NCBI GenBank assembly: GCA_027339205.1
Contig: DAHWOV010000086.1
Coordinates: forward strand, 1 to 45,626
DNA length: 45,626 nt
Direction of reading: 5' to 3'
Source: JAJYVT01 sp027339205
Lineage (GTDB): Bacteria; Actinomycetota; Acidimicrobiia; Acidimicrobiales; RAAP-2
Part shown: positions 22,634 through 30,651 of the stretch, one piece after another
Numbering within the stretch: the first letter of the stretch is position 1
How the letters are laid out: every line of letters begins with the position of its first letter
Notes under the pieces: generated by a model
What the model was told of the DNA's origin: nothing
The model's input: only the letters and a program-made list of their open reading frames with translations
Database searches by the model: none
Position numbers and translations under genes: made by a program

Positions 22634-24214
22634 GTGACGATGGACCTCGAGCAGGCGAGCGAAGCACTCGCGTGCGCAGACGAGGTCATCCGTCGCGGGG
22701 TCGTGAGCATCGCGCGCACGGGTGCCGACGTGTCGCAGGTCCTCGCGTACGACGTCGCTCATGCCGCCGCGGCGCTCGCCACCGGCCGGGCCGCGCTCGA
22801 CTACGGGAAGCACGGAGAGGTCGAAGCGCGCCTTGCGTGCGCGTTCGTGGCGGACGTCGTCGCGGACCTCCAGGGCAAGATCTCCGGGCGGTCCGCATCC
22901 TGGACAGCCGGGCCGGACCTGCTCCGCCCTGCCGACGCCTTCGTCGCCCGTCACCGCGATCCGGACAGACTCGCGCAGCTCTGGAGCGAGGCGGGTCCTC
23001 GCCACCTCCCAGAGGAGCTCGAGCTCGCTCGAGAGACCTTTCACCGCTTCGCACAGAACGAGATCCGTCCCCACGCCGAGCACGTCCACCGGACCAACGC
23101 GGACATCCCCGAGTCGATCGTCACGGGCCTGGCGGAGCTCGGCGGGTTCGGGCTCTCTGTGCCCGAGGCGTACGGGGGCTTCGCGTCGGGAGGAGAGAGC
23201 GACTACATGGGGATGGTCGTGGCGACCGAGGAGCTGTCCTGGGGTTCGCTGGGCATCGGCGGATCGCTCATCACGAGGCCAGAGATCCTCACTCGGGCCC
23301 TCGTGCGCGGCGGGACCGAAGCACAGAAGCACCGTTGGCTGCCGAGGCTGGCGAGCGGCGAGCTGCTCGCGGCGGTCGCAGTCACCGAGCCGGACTACGG
23401 CTCGGACGTCGCCGGAATCGTCACGTCCGCATCGCCCGGACGAGACGGCTGGCTGGTGAACGGCGTGAAGACGTGGTGCACCTTCGCAGCTCGAGCCGAC
23501 GTCCTCATGCTGCTCGCACGGACTGACCCCGATCGCTCGAGAGGGCATCGGGGCCTCTCGCTCTTCGTCGTCGACAAGGAGCCGTCGACAGGGAAGGGGT
23601 TCGTGCTGCACCAGCGCGGAGGCGGGAAGCTGGAGGGACGCCCGATCGACACCATCGGCTATCGGGGCATGCACTCCTATGAGCTCGCCTTCGAGAATTG
23701 GCTGGTCCCCCGAGAGAACCTCGTCGGCGAGGACGACGGCCTCGGGAAGGGGTTCTACCTGCAGATGCAGGGCTTCGAGAACGGACGCCTCCAAACCGCG
23801 GCCCGCGCCATCGGCGTCATGCAGGCCGCCTACGAGGCTGCAACCTCCTACGCGCGCGAGCGGAAGGTCTTCGGCGTGCCGATCTCCGACTACCAGCTGA
23901 CGAGGGTGAAGCTCGCACGCATGGCCGTGGTCATCCAGGCCGCCCGGCAATTCACCTTCAAAGTCGCGCGACTCATGGCGAAGGGCGAGGGTGCCCTCGA
24001 GGCGTCGATGGCCAAGGCGTACGCGTGCGGCGCGGCCGAGTGGGTGACCCGCGAGGCCATGCAAATCCACGGTGCGATGGGCTACGCCGAGGAGTACCCG
24101 GTGAGCCGCTACTTCGTGGACGCCCGGGTGCTGTCGATCTTCGAAGGCGCGGACGAGACTCTCGCGCTGAAGGTGATCGCGAGGCGCCTGGTCGAGGGTC
24201 TGCGCTCGGAGTGA
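22634..24214 (+). CDS. mcd: (2S)-methylsuccinyl-CoA dehydrogenase, ethylmalonyl-CoA pathway
   Basis: Acyl-CoA dehydrogenase with the N-terminal extension characteristic of methylsuccinyl-CoA dehydrogenase, which oxidises (2S)-methylsuccinyl-CoA to mesaconyl-CoA. 526 residues: about 120 of helical extension, then the dehydrogenase core from LPEELELARETFHRFAQNEI. Landmarks are GLSVPEAYGGFASGGES, AVTEPDYGSDVAGIVTSA, TWCTFAARADVLMLLARTD, GFENGRLQTAARAIGVMQAA, IHGAMGYAEEYPVSR with the catalytic Glu position, and SIFEGADETLALKVIARR. The length and motifs match the Rhodobacter enzyme much better than β-oxidation dehydrogenases. GTG 22634 or ATG 22640 can start it. With the MaoC and CitE-type genes nearby it supports acetyl-CoA assimilation by the ethylmalonyl-CoA pathway; crotonyl-CoA carboxylase/reductase is not in the window. 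Confidence 0.88.
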   Translation: MTMDLEQASEALACADEVIRRGVVSIARTGADVSQVLAYDVAHAAAALATGRAALDYGKHGEVEARLACAFVADVVADLQGKISGRSASWTAGPDLLRPADAFVARHRDPDRLAQLWSEAGPRHLPEELELARETFHRFAQNEIRPHAEHVHRTNADIPESIVTGLAELGGFGLSVPEAYGGFASGGESDYMGMVVATEELSWGSLGIGGSLITRPEILTRALVRGGTEAQKHRWLPRLASGELLAAVAVTEPDYGSDVAGIVTSASPGRDGWLVNGVKTWCTFAARADVLMLLARTDPDRSRGHRGLSLFVVDKEPSTGKGFVLHQRGGGKLEGRPIDTIGYRGMHSYELAFENWLVPRENLVGEDDGLGKGFYLQMQGFENGRLQTAARAIGVMQAAYEAATSYARERKVFGVPISDYQLTRVKLARMAVVIQAARQFTFKVARLMAKGEGALEASMAKAYACGAAEWVTREAMQIHGAMGYAEEYPVSRYFVDARVLSIFEGADETLALKVIARRLVEGLRSE

Positions 24215-24232
24215 CTGATCACTGCGGATCAT

Positions 24233-24312
24233 TGTCGAGCCGCTGGCGGGGAGCGCTCGGAGCCGGCTGGCGGGGTGCGCTCGGAGCCGGCTGGCGGGGT
24301 GCCCCCGGAGCC
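24233..24312. repeat. 24-bp tandem repeat between convergent mcd and mcl
   Basis: About three copies of gagccggctggcggggtgcg plus ctcg, degenerate at both ends, filling the gap between the two convergent stops. Possibly hairpin-forming, but no T-tract terminator is visible. Confidence 0.85.
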
Positions 24313-24325
24313 GGCACGCTCGGGG

Positions 24326-25264
24326 TCAGGGGGCAGACCGACGCAGCCCGGCACGCTCGCCACGCGCCACGAACTTGTGCGCCATCTTGCGGCTCGCCTC
24401 GTCGATCATCTCGTCGCCAAACATCACCGCACCCTTCCGCTCCTCCTCGGTCGCCCTGCGGTAGGCCTCCAAGATGTCCCAGGCGCGGTCGAACTGCGCT
24501 TGGGTCGGCGAGTACACCTCGTTGAGCACGGCTGCCTGGTCGGGCGTGAGCGCCCACTTGCCGTCGTACCCGAGGACCCTCGTCCGCTGCGAGAACTGCC
24601 TCAGGCCGTCGAGGTCGCGCACGTAGAGGTACGGCCCGTCGATCACCTGCAGCCCGTTCGCGCGTCCCGCCATGAGGATCTTCGAGAACACATAATGGAA
24701 GTGGTCGCCCGGGTACTCGGGAATGGCGACGCCTCCGGTGAGCACCGGCATCTCCATCGACGCTGCGAAGTCCGCCGGACCGAAGATGATCGTCTCGAGG
24801 CGAGCCGACGCCGCGCAGATCTCTTCGACGTTGATGAGGCCGCGGGTGGTCTCGATCTGCGCCTCGATCCCGACATGGCCGACCGGCAGCCCACAGTTCT
24901 TCTCGACCTGGGTCAGCAGCAGGTCGAGCGCCACGACCTCGGCGGCGGTCTCGACCTTCGGCAGCATGACCTCGTCGAGACGCTCGCCCGCGTTGCCCAC
25001 CACGTCGATGACATCGCCGTAGGTCCACTCGGTGTCCCATGCGTTCACCCGGACGCAAAGGACGCGATCGTCCCAAGTGAGATCTCGGATCGCGTCGACC
25101 ACCTTCCTTCGCGCGGGGACCTTCTCGAGCGGAGCGACCGAGTCCTCGAGATCGAGGAACGTCATGTCCGCGGGCACCGTCGGCGCCTTGGCGAGGAACT
25201 TTTCCGTCGCGCCAGGCGTGGAGAGGCAGGATCGGCGGGGCAGGTCGCGTGAACGTGCTGACAC
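24326..25264 (-). CDS. HpcH/HpaI-family CoA-ester lyase, probable malyl/methylmalyl-CoA lyase
   Basis: A 312-residue CitE-like TIM-barrel lyase. Landmarks are RRSCLSTPGATEKFLAKAP, ADMTFLDLEDSVAP with the acidic Mg-binding pair, VLCVRVNAWDTEWTYGD with the CoA/carboxylate Arg, LDEVMLPKVETAAE, GIEAQIETTRGLINVEEI, LETIIFGPADFAASM, VLGYDGKWALTPDQ and MFGDEMIDEASRKMA. It closely resembles the CitE protein encoded with MaoC and methylsuccinyl-CoA dehydrogenase in Streptomyces ethylmalonyl-CoA loci. That protein cleaves β-methylmalyl-CoA to glyoxylate and propionyl-CoA. GTG 25264 starts two bases after the dienelactone-hydrolase stop, so they are co-transcribed. Exact substrate preference (malyl, methylmalyl, or a thioesterase role) is inferred. 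Confidence 0.88.
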   Translation of the reverse strand: MSARSRDLPRRSCLSTPGATEKFLAKAPTVPADMTFLDLEDSVAPLEKVPARRKVVDAIRDLTWDDRVLCVRVNAWDTEWTYGDVIDVVGNAGERLDEVMLPKVETAAEVVALDLLLTQVEKNCGLPVGHVGIEAQIETTRGLINVEEICAASARLETIIFGPADFAASMEMPVLTGGVAIPEYPGDHFHYVFSKILMAGRANGLQVIDGPYLYVRDLDGLRQFSQRTRVLGYDGKWALTPDQAAVLNEVYSPTQAQFDRAWDILEAYRRATEEERKGAVMFGDEMIDEASRKMAHKFVARGERAGLRRSAP

Positions 25265-25266
25265 GT

Positions 25267-25935
25267 CTACAGCTTCGCTCGGAAGAACTGGAGCGTGGAG
25301 GTCCAGAGGTTGTTCGCCTCGACGGGGTCGTAGACCTCAGGACGGGTGTCGTTGAAGAATGCGTGCTGGGCTCTTGGGTGCACGATCATCGTCACGGCTT
25401 TGCCGAGGCCCCGCAGCTGTGCTTCGAGCGCGTGGACTGCCTCGGGAGGTGCCGACTCGTCGAGCTCCGCGTAGTGGCCCTCGACGGCTGCCTCCAAACG
25501 AGCGTAGTCAGGCTGCGCGTCCGGCCAGGGGATCACCCCGTAGCAGGGGACGACGGCCCGCACCGCGTCGGGTCGCTGCGTCGCAAGGACGAGCGCCAGG
25601 CCGCCGCCCATGCAGAAGCCGATCACGCCGACCGCATGGCGCCCGGTACGCCGTTGCAGCTCGTCCACCGCGCCGCTCATGTCCTTGGCTGCCTGGTCCA
25701 TCTTCATGGCCATCATGGCCTTGGCCGCCTCGTCGGGCTCGCTCGTCGCCCTCCCGCGGTAGAGGTCGGGGGCCAACGCGACAAACCCCTCGGCAGCGAA
25801 GCGGTCACAGACGTCCTTGATGTGGTCGACGAGGCCCCACCACTTCTGGATAACGACGATCCCCGGTCCAGCGGTCCCCGCCAGGTAGCCCTGCCCCGTG
25901 CCGCCGTTGCTCGGATATTCGATGATTTCTCCCAC
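25267..25935 (-). CDS. Dienelactone hydrolase family protein
   Basis: A 222-residue α/β-hydrolase. The nucleophile elbow is GVIGFCMGGGLAL with the Cys typical of dienelactone hydrolases; the Asp is near YAELDESAPPEAV and the His in RAQHAFFND, so the Cys-Asp-His triad is complete. IVVIQKWWGLVDHIKD at the N-terminus is the usual substrate-side motif. The family opens dienelactones in aromatic degradation, but many members have other ester substrates. The GTG start at 25935 has no strong ribosome site. It is the first gene of a two-gene unit with the CoA-ester lyase, and is divergent from the NlpC/P60 gene. Confidence 0.88.
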   Translation of the reverse strand: MGEIIEYPSNGGTGQGYLAGTAGPGIVVIQKWWGLVDHIKDVCDRFAAEGFVALAPDLYRGRATSEPDEAAKAMMAMKMDQAAKDMSGAVDELQRRTGRHAVGVIGFCMGGGLALVLATQRPDAVRAVVPCYGVIPWPDAQPDYARLEAAVEGHYAELDESAPPEAVHALEAQLRGLGKAVTMIVHPRAQHAFFNDTRPEVYDPVEANNLWTSTLQFFRAKL

Positions 25936-26136
25936 ATCGGAGACGGTAGCTCAATGTAACGTTTGCTGCACCACAGTGCGCGCGAATCGTAATCTTTCAG
26001 TATATTTCCGTAACCTAAATAGCGGTCTGACCAGGAACGACAGTTTTGATTTCGCACCACTGGTGGGATCACGCCGAAAAGATTTCGAGAAATTGAGTTG
26101 CTTCGGGTCACCGGCTGGGCCAGAATCCACGGCATT
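25936..26136. promoter_or_regulatory. AT-richer divergent region before the NlpC/P60 gene
   Basis: This stretch is clearly more AT-rich than its surroundings, especially 25955-26100 (for example agtatatttccgtaacctaa). It contains several TA-rich hexamers that could be -10 elements and a small CCAC-TG-GTGG hairpin near 26058. No ydaO-type (c-di-AMP) riboswitch consensus, common before such peptidases, could be recognised. Confidence 0.4.
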
Positions 26137-27243
26137 GTGACTGACGCTGTAGCGAGCTCGCGCCTGCCTGCGCGCAGCTCGAAGCCCGTGCGGGTACTCC
26201 GCCTGCTCCCGGTCGTGGGGATGCTGGCCGTCGCCATACCGGCCACCATCTCCACGACTGCCGGCGCCGCGAGCCCGTTGTCGCTCGAGCAGACGAGGGC
26301 CACGCAGATCGAGGCGGAGATCCAGCAGACGGGTCAGCGGATCGACGCGCTCGACCAGCAGTACCAGGCCGCACTCGCCAAGAAGGCCGCCGTGGACGCG
26401 CAGATCCGCGCAACGACTGCCAACATCGACCGCTCCGTCGCCGCGATCGCGAAGGACAAGGTGACGCTGCACAGGGCAGCGATCGAGGCGTACGTCACCG
26501 GCGGGACCGCCGCAGCAGCGAGCGCGATCTTCGTGGGCAGCCAGACATCAGCGATGGACTCCTCGGTCTACAACCAGGTCGTCGCCGGCGACCTCGACAC
26601 GTCGATGGCGAACCTCCGCACCGCCGTCGCACAGCTGGGCGCCCAGCGTCAGACCCTCAAGTCCGAGGACGCGCAGGCGGCCAGCGCTGTCGCGGCAGCG
26701 CACGCCGCTTACCAGCAGGCCCAGGTGCTCGAGACACAGGAGCGCGCAGCGCTCGCCCAGGTCAAAGGGCAGATCGCGGCGTTGATCTCGCAAGAGCAGG
26801 CGGCAGCGGCTGCGGCAGCGACCGCCTCGGCACAGGCCGCTTTGTCGGTGGCGCCACCCGCGGTCGCTCCTCCGCCGGCTGTGGGCGGTGGTGCAGGCGC
26901 CATCGCGGTGCGTGCGGCCGAGTCCCAACTGGGCGTCCCCTACGTGTGGGGAGCGGAGGATCCGGGCATCGGGTTCGACTGCTCCGGGCTCACGGCCTGG
27001 GCGTGGAGCCAGGCCGGCGTGTACCTCCCGCACTACTCTGGCGCCCAGATGGCGGACAGCGTGCCGGTGCCCATCTCGGACCTGCAACCAGGCGACCTGC
27101 TCTTCTACGGGCCGGGTGGATCCGACCACGTCGCGATGTACGTGGGCAGCGCAATGATGATCGAGGCGACGTTCCCAGGGACAGTGGTGCGAATCGACCC
27201 GGTCCGGTTCGGCACAGGATTCGCGGGGGCCGGCCGGCCCTAG
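26137..27243 (+). CDS. Secreted NlpC/P60 peptidoglycan endopeptidase with coiled-coil region
   Basis: A 368-residue exported cell-wall hydrolase. The signal peptide is residues about 15-45 (basic start, then LRLLPVVGMLAVAIPATIS, cleavage near TAGAAS). A long Ala/Gln-rich coiled coil follows, residues about 48-225. An Ala/Pro linker (VAPPAVAPPPAVGGG) leads to the NlpC/P60 domain: VPYVWGAEDPGIGFDCSGLT with the catalytic Cys, then QPGDLLFYGPGGSDHVAMYV with the His. It resembles RipA/CwlO-type enzymes that cut stem peptides and are autoinhibited or recruited through the coiled coil. The third, polar triad residue falls in MMIEATFPG and is not certain. GTG 26137 is used. The upstream region is unusually AT-rich. 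Confidence 0.9.
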   Translation: MTDAVASSRLPARSSKPVRVLRLLPVVGMLAVAIPATISTTAGAASPLSLEQTRATQIEAEIQQTGQRIDALDQQYQAALAKKAAVDAQIRATTANIDRSVAAIAKDKVTLHRAAIEAYVTGGTAAAASAIFVGSQTSAMDSSVYNQVVAGDLDTSMANLRTAVAQLGAQRQTLKSEDAQAASAVAAAHAAYQQAQVLETQERAALAQVKGQIAALISQEQAAAAAAATASAQAALSVAPPAVAPPPAVGGGAGAIAVRAAESQLGVPYVWGAEDPGIGFDCSGLTAWAWSQAGVYLPHYSGAQMADSVPVPISDLQPGDLLFYGPGGSDHVAMYVGSAMMIEATFPGTVVRIDPVRFGTGFAGAGRP

Positions 27244-27367
27244 TGCGCCGCCGGCGGAGAGGGAGCCGAGGCTCGAGCCGCCATCGGAGCCGCTGTCGGA
27301 GCCGTGGCGGCGGCACCATCGAGGCCGCCGCTGCAACACCGCTGCCGGCACGGGGGATACTTGACCG

Positions 27368-28393
27368 GTGAGGCCCGTCCCTGTCGCCTTCCACCTGGGT
27401 CCGCTGGTCGTCCATACCTATGGGATCGGCCTCGCCATCACCTTCTGGTTCGCCTACCGCTATTTCGAGCGACGGCTGAGGTCACGCGGCTATCGCACGG
27501 ACTGGGTGCTGAGCCTCTTCATCGTCGTCACGGTCGCCGCGATCGTGGGCGCACGTGCCATGCACGTCTTGGCCAACCTCTCCTACTACCAAGCCGATCC
27601 GGCACAGGTGCTCGCCATCTGGCACGGCGGGCTCTCCTCGTGGGGCGGCCTGCTCCTCGGAGTCCCGGTGGGAGCAGTGCTGACGCGGCGGCGGTGCCCC
27701 GAGCTCCGCTTGGGCGCCGCCATGGACATCCTCGCACCGGTGCTCGCCGCCGCCTGGGCGATGGGCCGCCTTCTCGGTCCTCAGCTGATGTACGCGGGAG
27801 GCGGGCACGCGACCCACCAGTGGTTCGGCATGTACTACGCCGGCCAGGTGGGAAGGCGTTTGCCGGTACCGATCTTCCAGGCGGCCGAAGATTTTGCGAT
27901 CTTCTGCGTGCTCGTCTACGTGGAACGCCGCGTGCATCGCGTCGCCATGAGCCGGAGCGGGAGCGCGAGCGCGGCCGCCGTCGGTGGTCGCCAGCCTGCC
28001 GGCGCGGTCATCGGTACCGGCATGGTGCTGTGGGGCATCGAGCGGGTGCTCGACGAGAAGCTCTGGCTCGCCTACCCCGGACAACTCGGTGACGTGCTCG
28101 TCGAGGCTGCCGGCGTGGCGTTGGCCATCGCCGGTGTCATCGTCCTCGTTGTGACCTGGCGTCACTGGCGTGCCTGGCTCGCGATCGGTGCGCCGGCCCC
28201 GAGCGCGGCCGTGCCGGGCTCCCCGATCTCGGAGACGTCGCCTCGGCCTGCCGAGCACACCCCGTCGCCGACCGCCGAGCATGCTCCCGGGAGCGGACCT
28301 GTCGAGAGCGGACCTGTCGAGAGCGCGCCTGTCGAGAGCGCGCCTGTCGGGAACACGGCCGCAGCGAGCGTGCGCGGAGGTGGCGTGCGCTGA
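27368..28393 (+). CDS. Lgt-like integral membrane protein (prolipoprotein diacylglyceryl transferase family)
   Basis: About seven hydrophobic helices over residues 10-275 in the Lgt layout. HTYGIGLAITFWFAYRYF keeps the Tyr near the N-terminus and IERVLDEKLW keeps the C-terminal Arg and Glu. WHGGLSSWGGLLLG corresponds to the HGG region, but with Trp where E. coli Lgt has its essential His103. In AMGRLLGPQLM the Arg of the Lgt signature remains, but the Asn and Glu of RIGNFINGEL are absent. It is therefore a divergent Lgt or a homologue with another acyl or lipid transfer role. The C-terminal cytoplasmic tail is Pro/Ser/Glu-rich and carries four 15-base repeats (PVESG/PVESA). GTG 27368 start, with gggggata upstream. 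Confidence 0.75.
   Translation: MRPVPVAFHLGPLVVHTYGIGLAITFWFAYRYFERRLRSRGYRTDWVLSLFIVVTVAAIVGARAMHVLANLSYYQADPAQVLAIWHGGLSSWGGLLLGVPVGAVLTRRRCPELRLGAAMDILAPVLAAAWAMGRLLGPQLMYAGGGHATHQWFGMYYAGQVGRRLPVPIFQAAEDFAIFCVLVYVERRVHRVAMSRSGSASAAAVGGRQPAGAVIGTGMVLWGIERVLDEKLWLAYPGQLGDVLVEAAGVALAIAGVIVLVVTWRHWRAWLAIGAPAPSAAVPGSPISETSPRPAEHTPSPTAEHAPGSGPVESGPVESAPVESAPVGNTAAASVRGGGVR
28291..28350 (+). repeat. 15-bp tandem repeat in the Lgt-like gene tail
   Basis: Four copies of a 15-base unit (gagagcggacctgtc, with a cgcct variant), in frame, encoding ESGPV/ESAPV near the C-terminus. Confidence 0.9.
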
Positions 28394-28602
28394 CCCCCTG
28401 GGCGGGATCGGGCATGCCAGCCCGCGTGCCAGCCCACGGACAGCCCTCGTGCCAGCCCACGGATCCGTCAGCACGGGCAACACCTCCGAGGGGCGCACTG
28501 GTCCGGCAAAGCGCGGATCCGGTGCCTCGCAGGACATACCATCGGAGCAACGCGACACAGGGTCGCAGGGCAGTGCTTCGTACCGGCGGAAGGGGGGTGC
28601 TC
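28394..28602. other. Intergenic region upstream of the aquaporin gene
   Basis: There is no gene. Positions about 28414-28462 carry repeated gtgccagcccacgga elements (two good copies and degenerate ones). The purine-rich aaggggggtgc at 28590-28600 is the ribosome site of the aquaporin gene. Confidence 0.5.
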
Positions 28603-29742
28603 ATGCCCGAGGCCGACGCCTCTCCGGGCTCGGCACCGCCGGACTCTGCAGGGCCGGCTCACGGCGCGACGGTCTCGACTGCCTCGTCGGCGGCCCCGAG
28701 GACCTCGTCGGCGGCGTCATCGGCCCCTGGCGCGACCGCTCTCGGCGCGATGGCTCAGACGCTCTCCTCCCAGCAGGTCACCCTGGGCGAGGTCTCAAGG
28801 ATCCTGTCGGGCACCCCGATACGGCTCCCGACGCCGTGGGAACGCGACTTCGGGAACCTCGCGTACGAGTGGCGGCGCATCTTTGCAGAGCTCGTGGGCA
28901 CCTTCTTCCTGGTGCTCGTCGCGGCCGGTGCGGTGACGATCGGCGCCCTTTACAAAGGATCGGTCAGCAACAGCGCAGAAGTCGTGGCGCCCGGGCTGAT
29001 GGTGATGGCCGTCATCTTGGCCATCGGTGCCGTCTCCGGCGCGCATCTCAACCCGGTGGTCACCATCGCCTTCTTACTTCGCGACGAATTCCCGCTACGT
29101 CGCGTCCCCCTGTACATCGTCGCCCAGGTCGGCGGTGCGCTCCTGGCGTGCCTGTTCCTCTGGGCGATGTTCGGGAAGGCGGGCCACCTCGGTGCGACGC
29201 TGCCAGGAGCCCATATATCGGACGTGAAGGCGATGTGGATCGAGGCCGTGCTCACCTGCGGGCTCGTCACCACGATCCTCGGCACGGCATCGGGCGCACA
29301 GAACGTCGGCCCGCTCTCAGCGATCGCGGTAGCGGGGTACATCTCGCTCGCCGGTCTGTGGGCCGGTCCCGTGACCGGCGCGTCGATGAACCCCGCCAGG
29401 TCGCTCGGACCGCAGATCGTCGGCGCAGAGTACGCCCACCTCTGGGTCTACCTCGCCGGTCCGACGATCGGCATGCTCGTGGCCGTTGCATTCGCGTACG
29501 TGCTGCGCGGCCCGGGCGGCGACCCGACCGCGGTCCGCGCGGCACAAGGGACGCTGTCGGCATACTTGTCGGTCCGACCGAGCAGGCGACAAACGCCCCT
29601 ACCCGAAAGTAGTGCCGGCGACCCGACCACCCCGGACGGGCGCGGCGACCCGGCCACCCCGGACGGGCGCGGCGACCCGGCCACCCCGGGCGGGCGCGGC
29701 GACCCGGTCACCCCGACCACCCCGACAGCCAGCCCGCCTTGA
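28603..29742 (+). CDS. Aquaporin / MIP-family channel
   Basis: A six-helix major intrinsic protein, 379 residues, with long extra ends. The membrane core runs from IFAELVGTFFLVLVAAGAVT to about residue 305. The two half-helix pore motifs are SGAHLNPVVT, where the usual NPA is NPV, and TGASMNPARSLGP, a normal NPA with the selectivity-filter Arg. A Val in the first motif occurs in some MIPs and would narrow or reshape the pore; water, glycerol or a small metalloid could be the solute. The 85-residue N-terminal segment is Ala/Ser/Pro-rich, and the C-terminal tail contains 27-base repeats coding GDP(A/T)TPDGR. ATG 28603 with aagggggg upstream is the start. Confidence 0.88.
   Translation: MPEADASPGSAPPDSAGPAHGATVSTASSAAPRTSSAASSAPGATALGAMAQTLSSQQVTLGEVSRILSGTPIRLPTPWERDFGNLAYEWRRIFAELVGTFFLVLVAAGAVTIGALYKGSVSNSAEVVAPGLMVMAVILAIGAVSGAHLNPVVTIAFLLRDEFPLRRVPLYIVAQVGGALLACLFLWAMFGKAGHLGATLPGAHISDVKAMWIEAVLTCGLVTTILGTASGAQNVGPLSAIAVAGYISLAGLWAGPVTGASMNPARSLGPQIVGAEYAHLWVYLAGPTIGMLVAVAFAYVLRGPGGDPTAVRAAQGTLSAYLSVRPSRRQTPLPESSAGDPTTPDGRGDPATPDGRGDPATPGGRGDPVTPTTPTASPP
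29620..29712 (+). repeat. 27-bp tandem repeat in the aquaporin gene tail
   Basis: Three and a half copies of a 27-base unit (gacccggccaccccggacgg plus gcgcggc), in frame, encoding GDPATPDGR. Confidence 0.93.
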
Positions 29743-29850
29743 CCTCAGCTCACGCCGGAGCACCCGCCGCCACAGCGCAGCTCCCGCCACAGCGCATCCC
29801 AACTCGGCACAGCCCATCGCGCTCGGTTCGGAGTACCGTGGCGCCCGGAG

Positions 29851-30462
29851 GTGCTGATGGAGCGCGAGGACTGGGACCGCAGGTATGCAGTCGACGAGCT
29901 GATCTGGCGGGCTGAGCCCAATAGGTTCCTCGTCGAGGCGACTGCCGATCTCACCCCCGGCTCGGCGCTCGACGTCGCCTGCGGAGAGGGCCGCAACGCT
30001 GTCTGGCTCGCCGAGCAGGGGTGGCGCGCGACCGGCGTCGACTTCTCCCCCGTCGCGCTCGACAAGGCACGCCGGCTCGCGGCCTCACGCGGGGTCGACG
30101 TCGAGTGGATCGAGGCCGACGTCCGCTCCTGGGTTCCCCCGCGGTCGTTCGACCTTGTCATCCTCATGTACCTCCAGCTCCCCGCCGCGCAGCGGCGCGC
30201 CGTCTACCGGACCTTCGCCGGGGTCGTCGCCGCTGGCGGGCACCTCTTGGTCGTCGGGCACGACACCGAGAACCTCACGGCCGGGGTCGGGGGGCCCCAG
30301 GATCCCTCCGTCCTCTTCAGCGCGGGGGACGTCGTCGACAGCATCGAAGGCTCCGGCCTCCGTGTGGAGCGGGCGGAGCAGGTGCGCCGACCGGTGACGA
30401 CCGAAGAAGGCGAGGTCGACGCCCTCGACGCGTTGGTGCGGGCGGTTCGACCGCCGGGCTGA
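29851..30462 (+). CDS. SAM-dependent methyltransferase (TehB-like)
   Basis: A 203-residue class I methyltransferase. WDRRYAVDELIWRAEPNRFL is a common N-terminus of this subgroup; motif I is ALDVACGEGRNAVWLAEQGW, β2 ends in TGVDFSPVALDKAR, the β3 acidic residue is IEADVRSW, and motif IV is SFDLVILMYLQLP. It resembles TehB/thiopurine-type detoxification methyltransferases, but the substrate is not predictable. GTG 29851 is taken; ATG 29857 is an alternative. It follows the aquaporin gene by about 108 bases on the same strand. Confidence 0.85.
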   Translation: MLMEREDWDRRYAVDELIWRAEPNRFLVEATADLTPGSALDVACGEGRNAVWLAEQGWRATGVDFSPVALDKARRLAASRGVDVEWIEADVRSWVPPRSFDLVILMYLQLPAAQRRAVYRTFAGVVAAGGHLLVVGHDTENLTAGVGGPQDPSVLFSAGDVVDSIEGSGLRVERAEQVRRPVTTEEGEVDALDALVRAVRPPG

Positions 30463-30651
30463 GAGAGCTCCCGCCCCCGGCCGCCGGCCCCCGGCCGCCG
30501 GCCCAATCCCCCGGTGCAATCCCGAGGCCCAATCCCCCGGCCCAATCCCAAGGCCCAATCCTGGGGCTCAGTGCTCAGTCCTCAGTGCTCAGTCCTCAGT
30601 GCTCAGTGCTCAGTGCCCAAGGTCCCGGCCCCGGTCCCGCAGCAGCACCCC
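30463..30651. repeat. Convergent intergenic region filled with three kinds of short repeats
   Basis: In order: two copies of a 14-base ggcccccggccgcc unit (about 30476-30504), five variants of cccaatcccccgg/aagg (about 30505-30565), and about eight copies of the 7-base unit tcagtgc or tcagtcc (about 30568-30618). None of these periods preserves a frame. No gene is seen. Confidence 0.88.

Noticed and set aside
25936..26136. ydaO-type c-di-AMP riboswitch before the NlpC/P60 gene
   Set aside because: The conserved core sequences were not found, despite the suggestive context.
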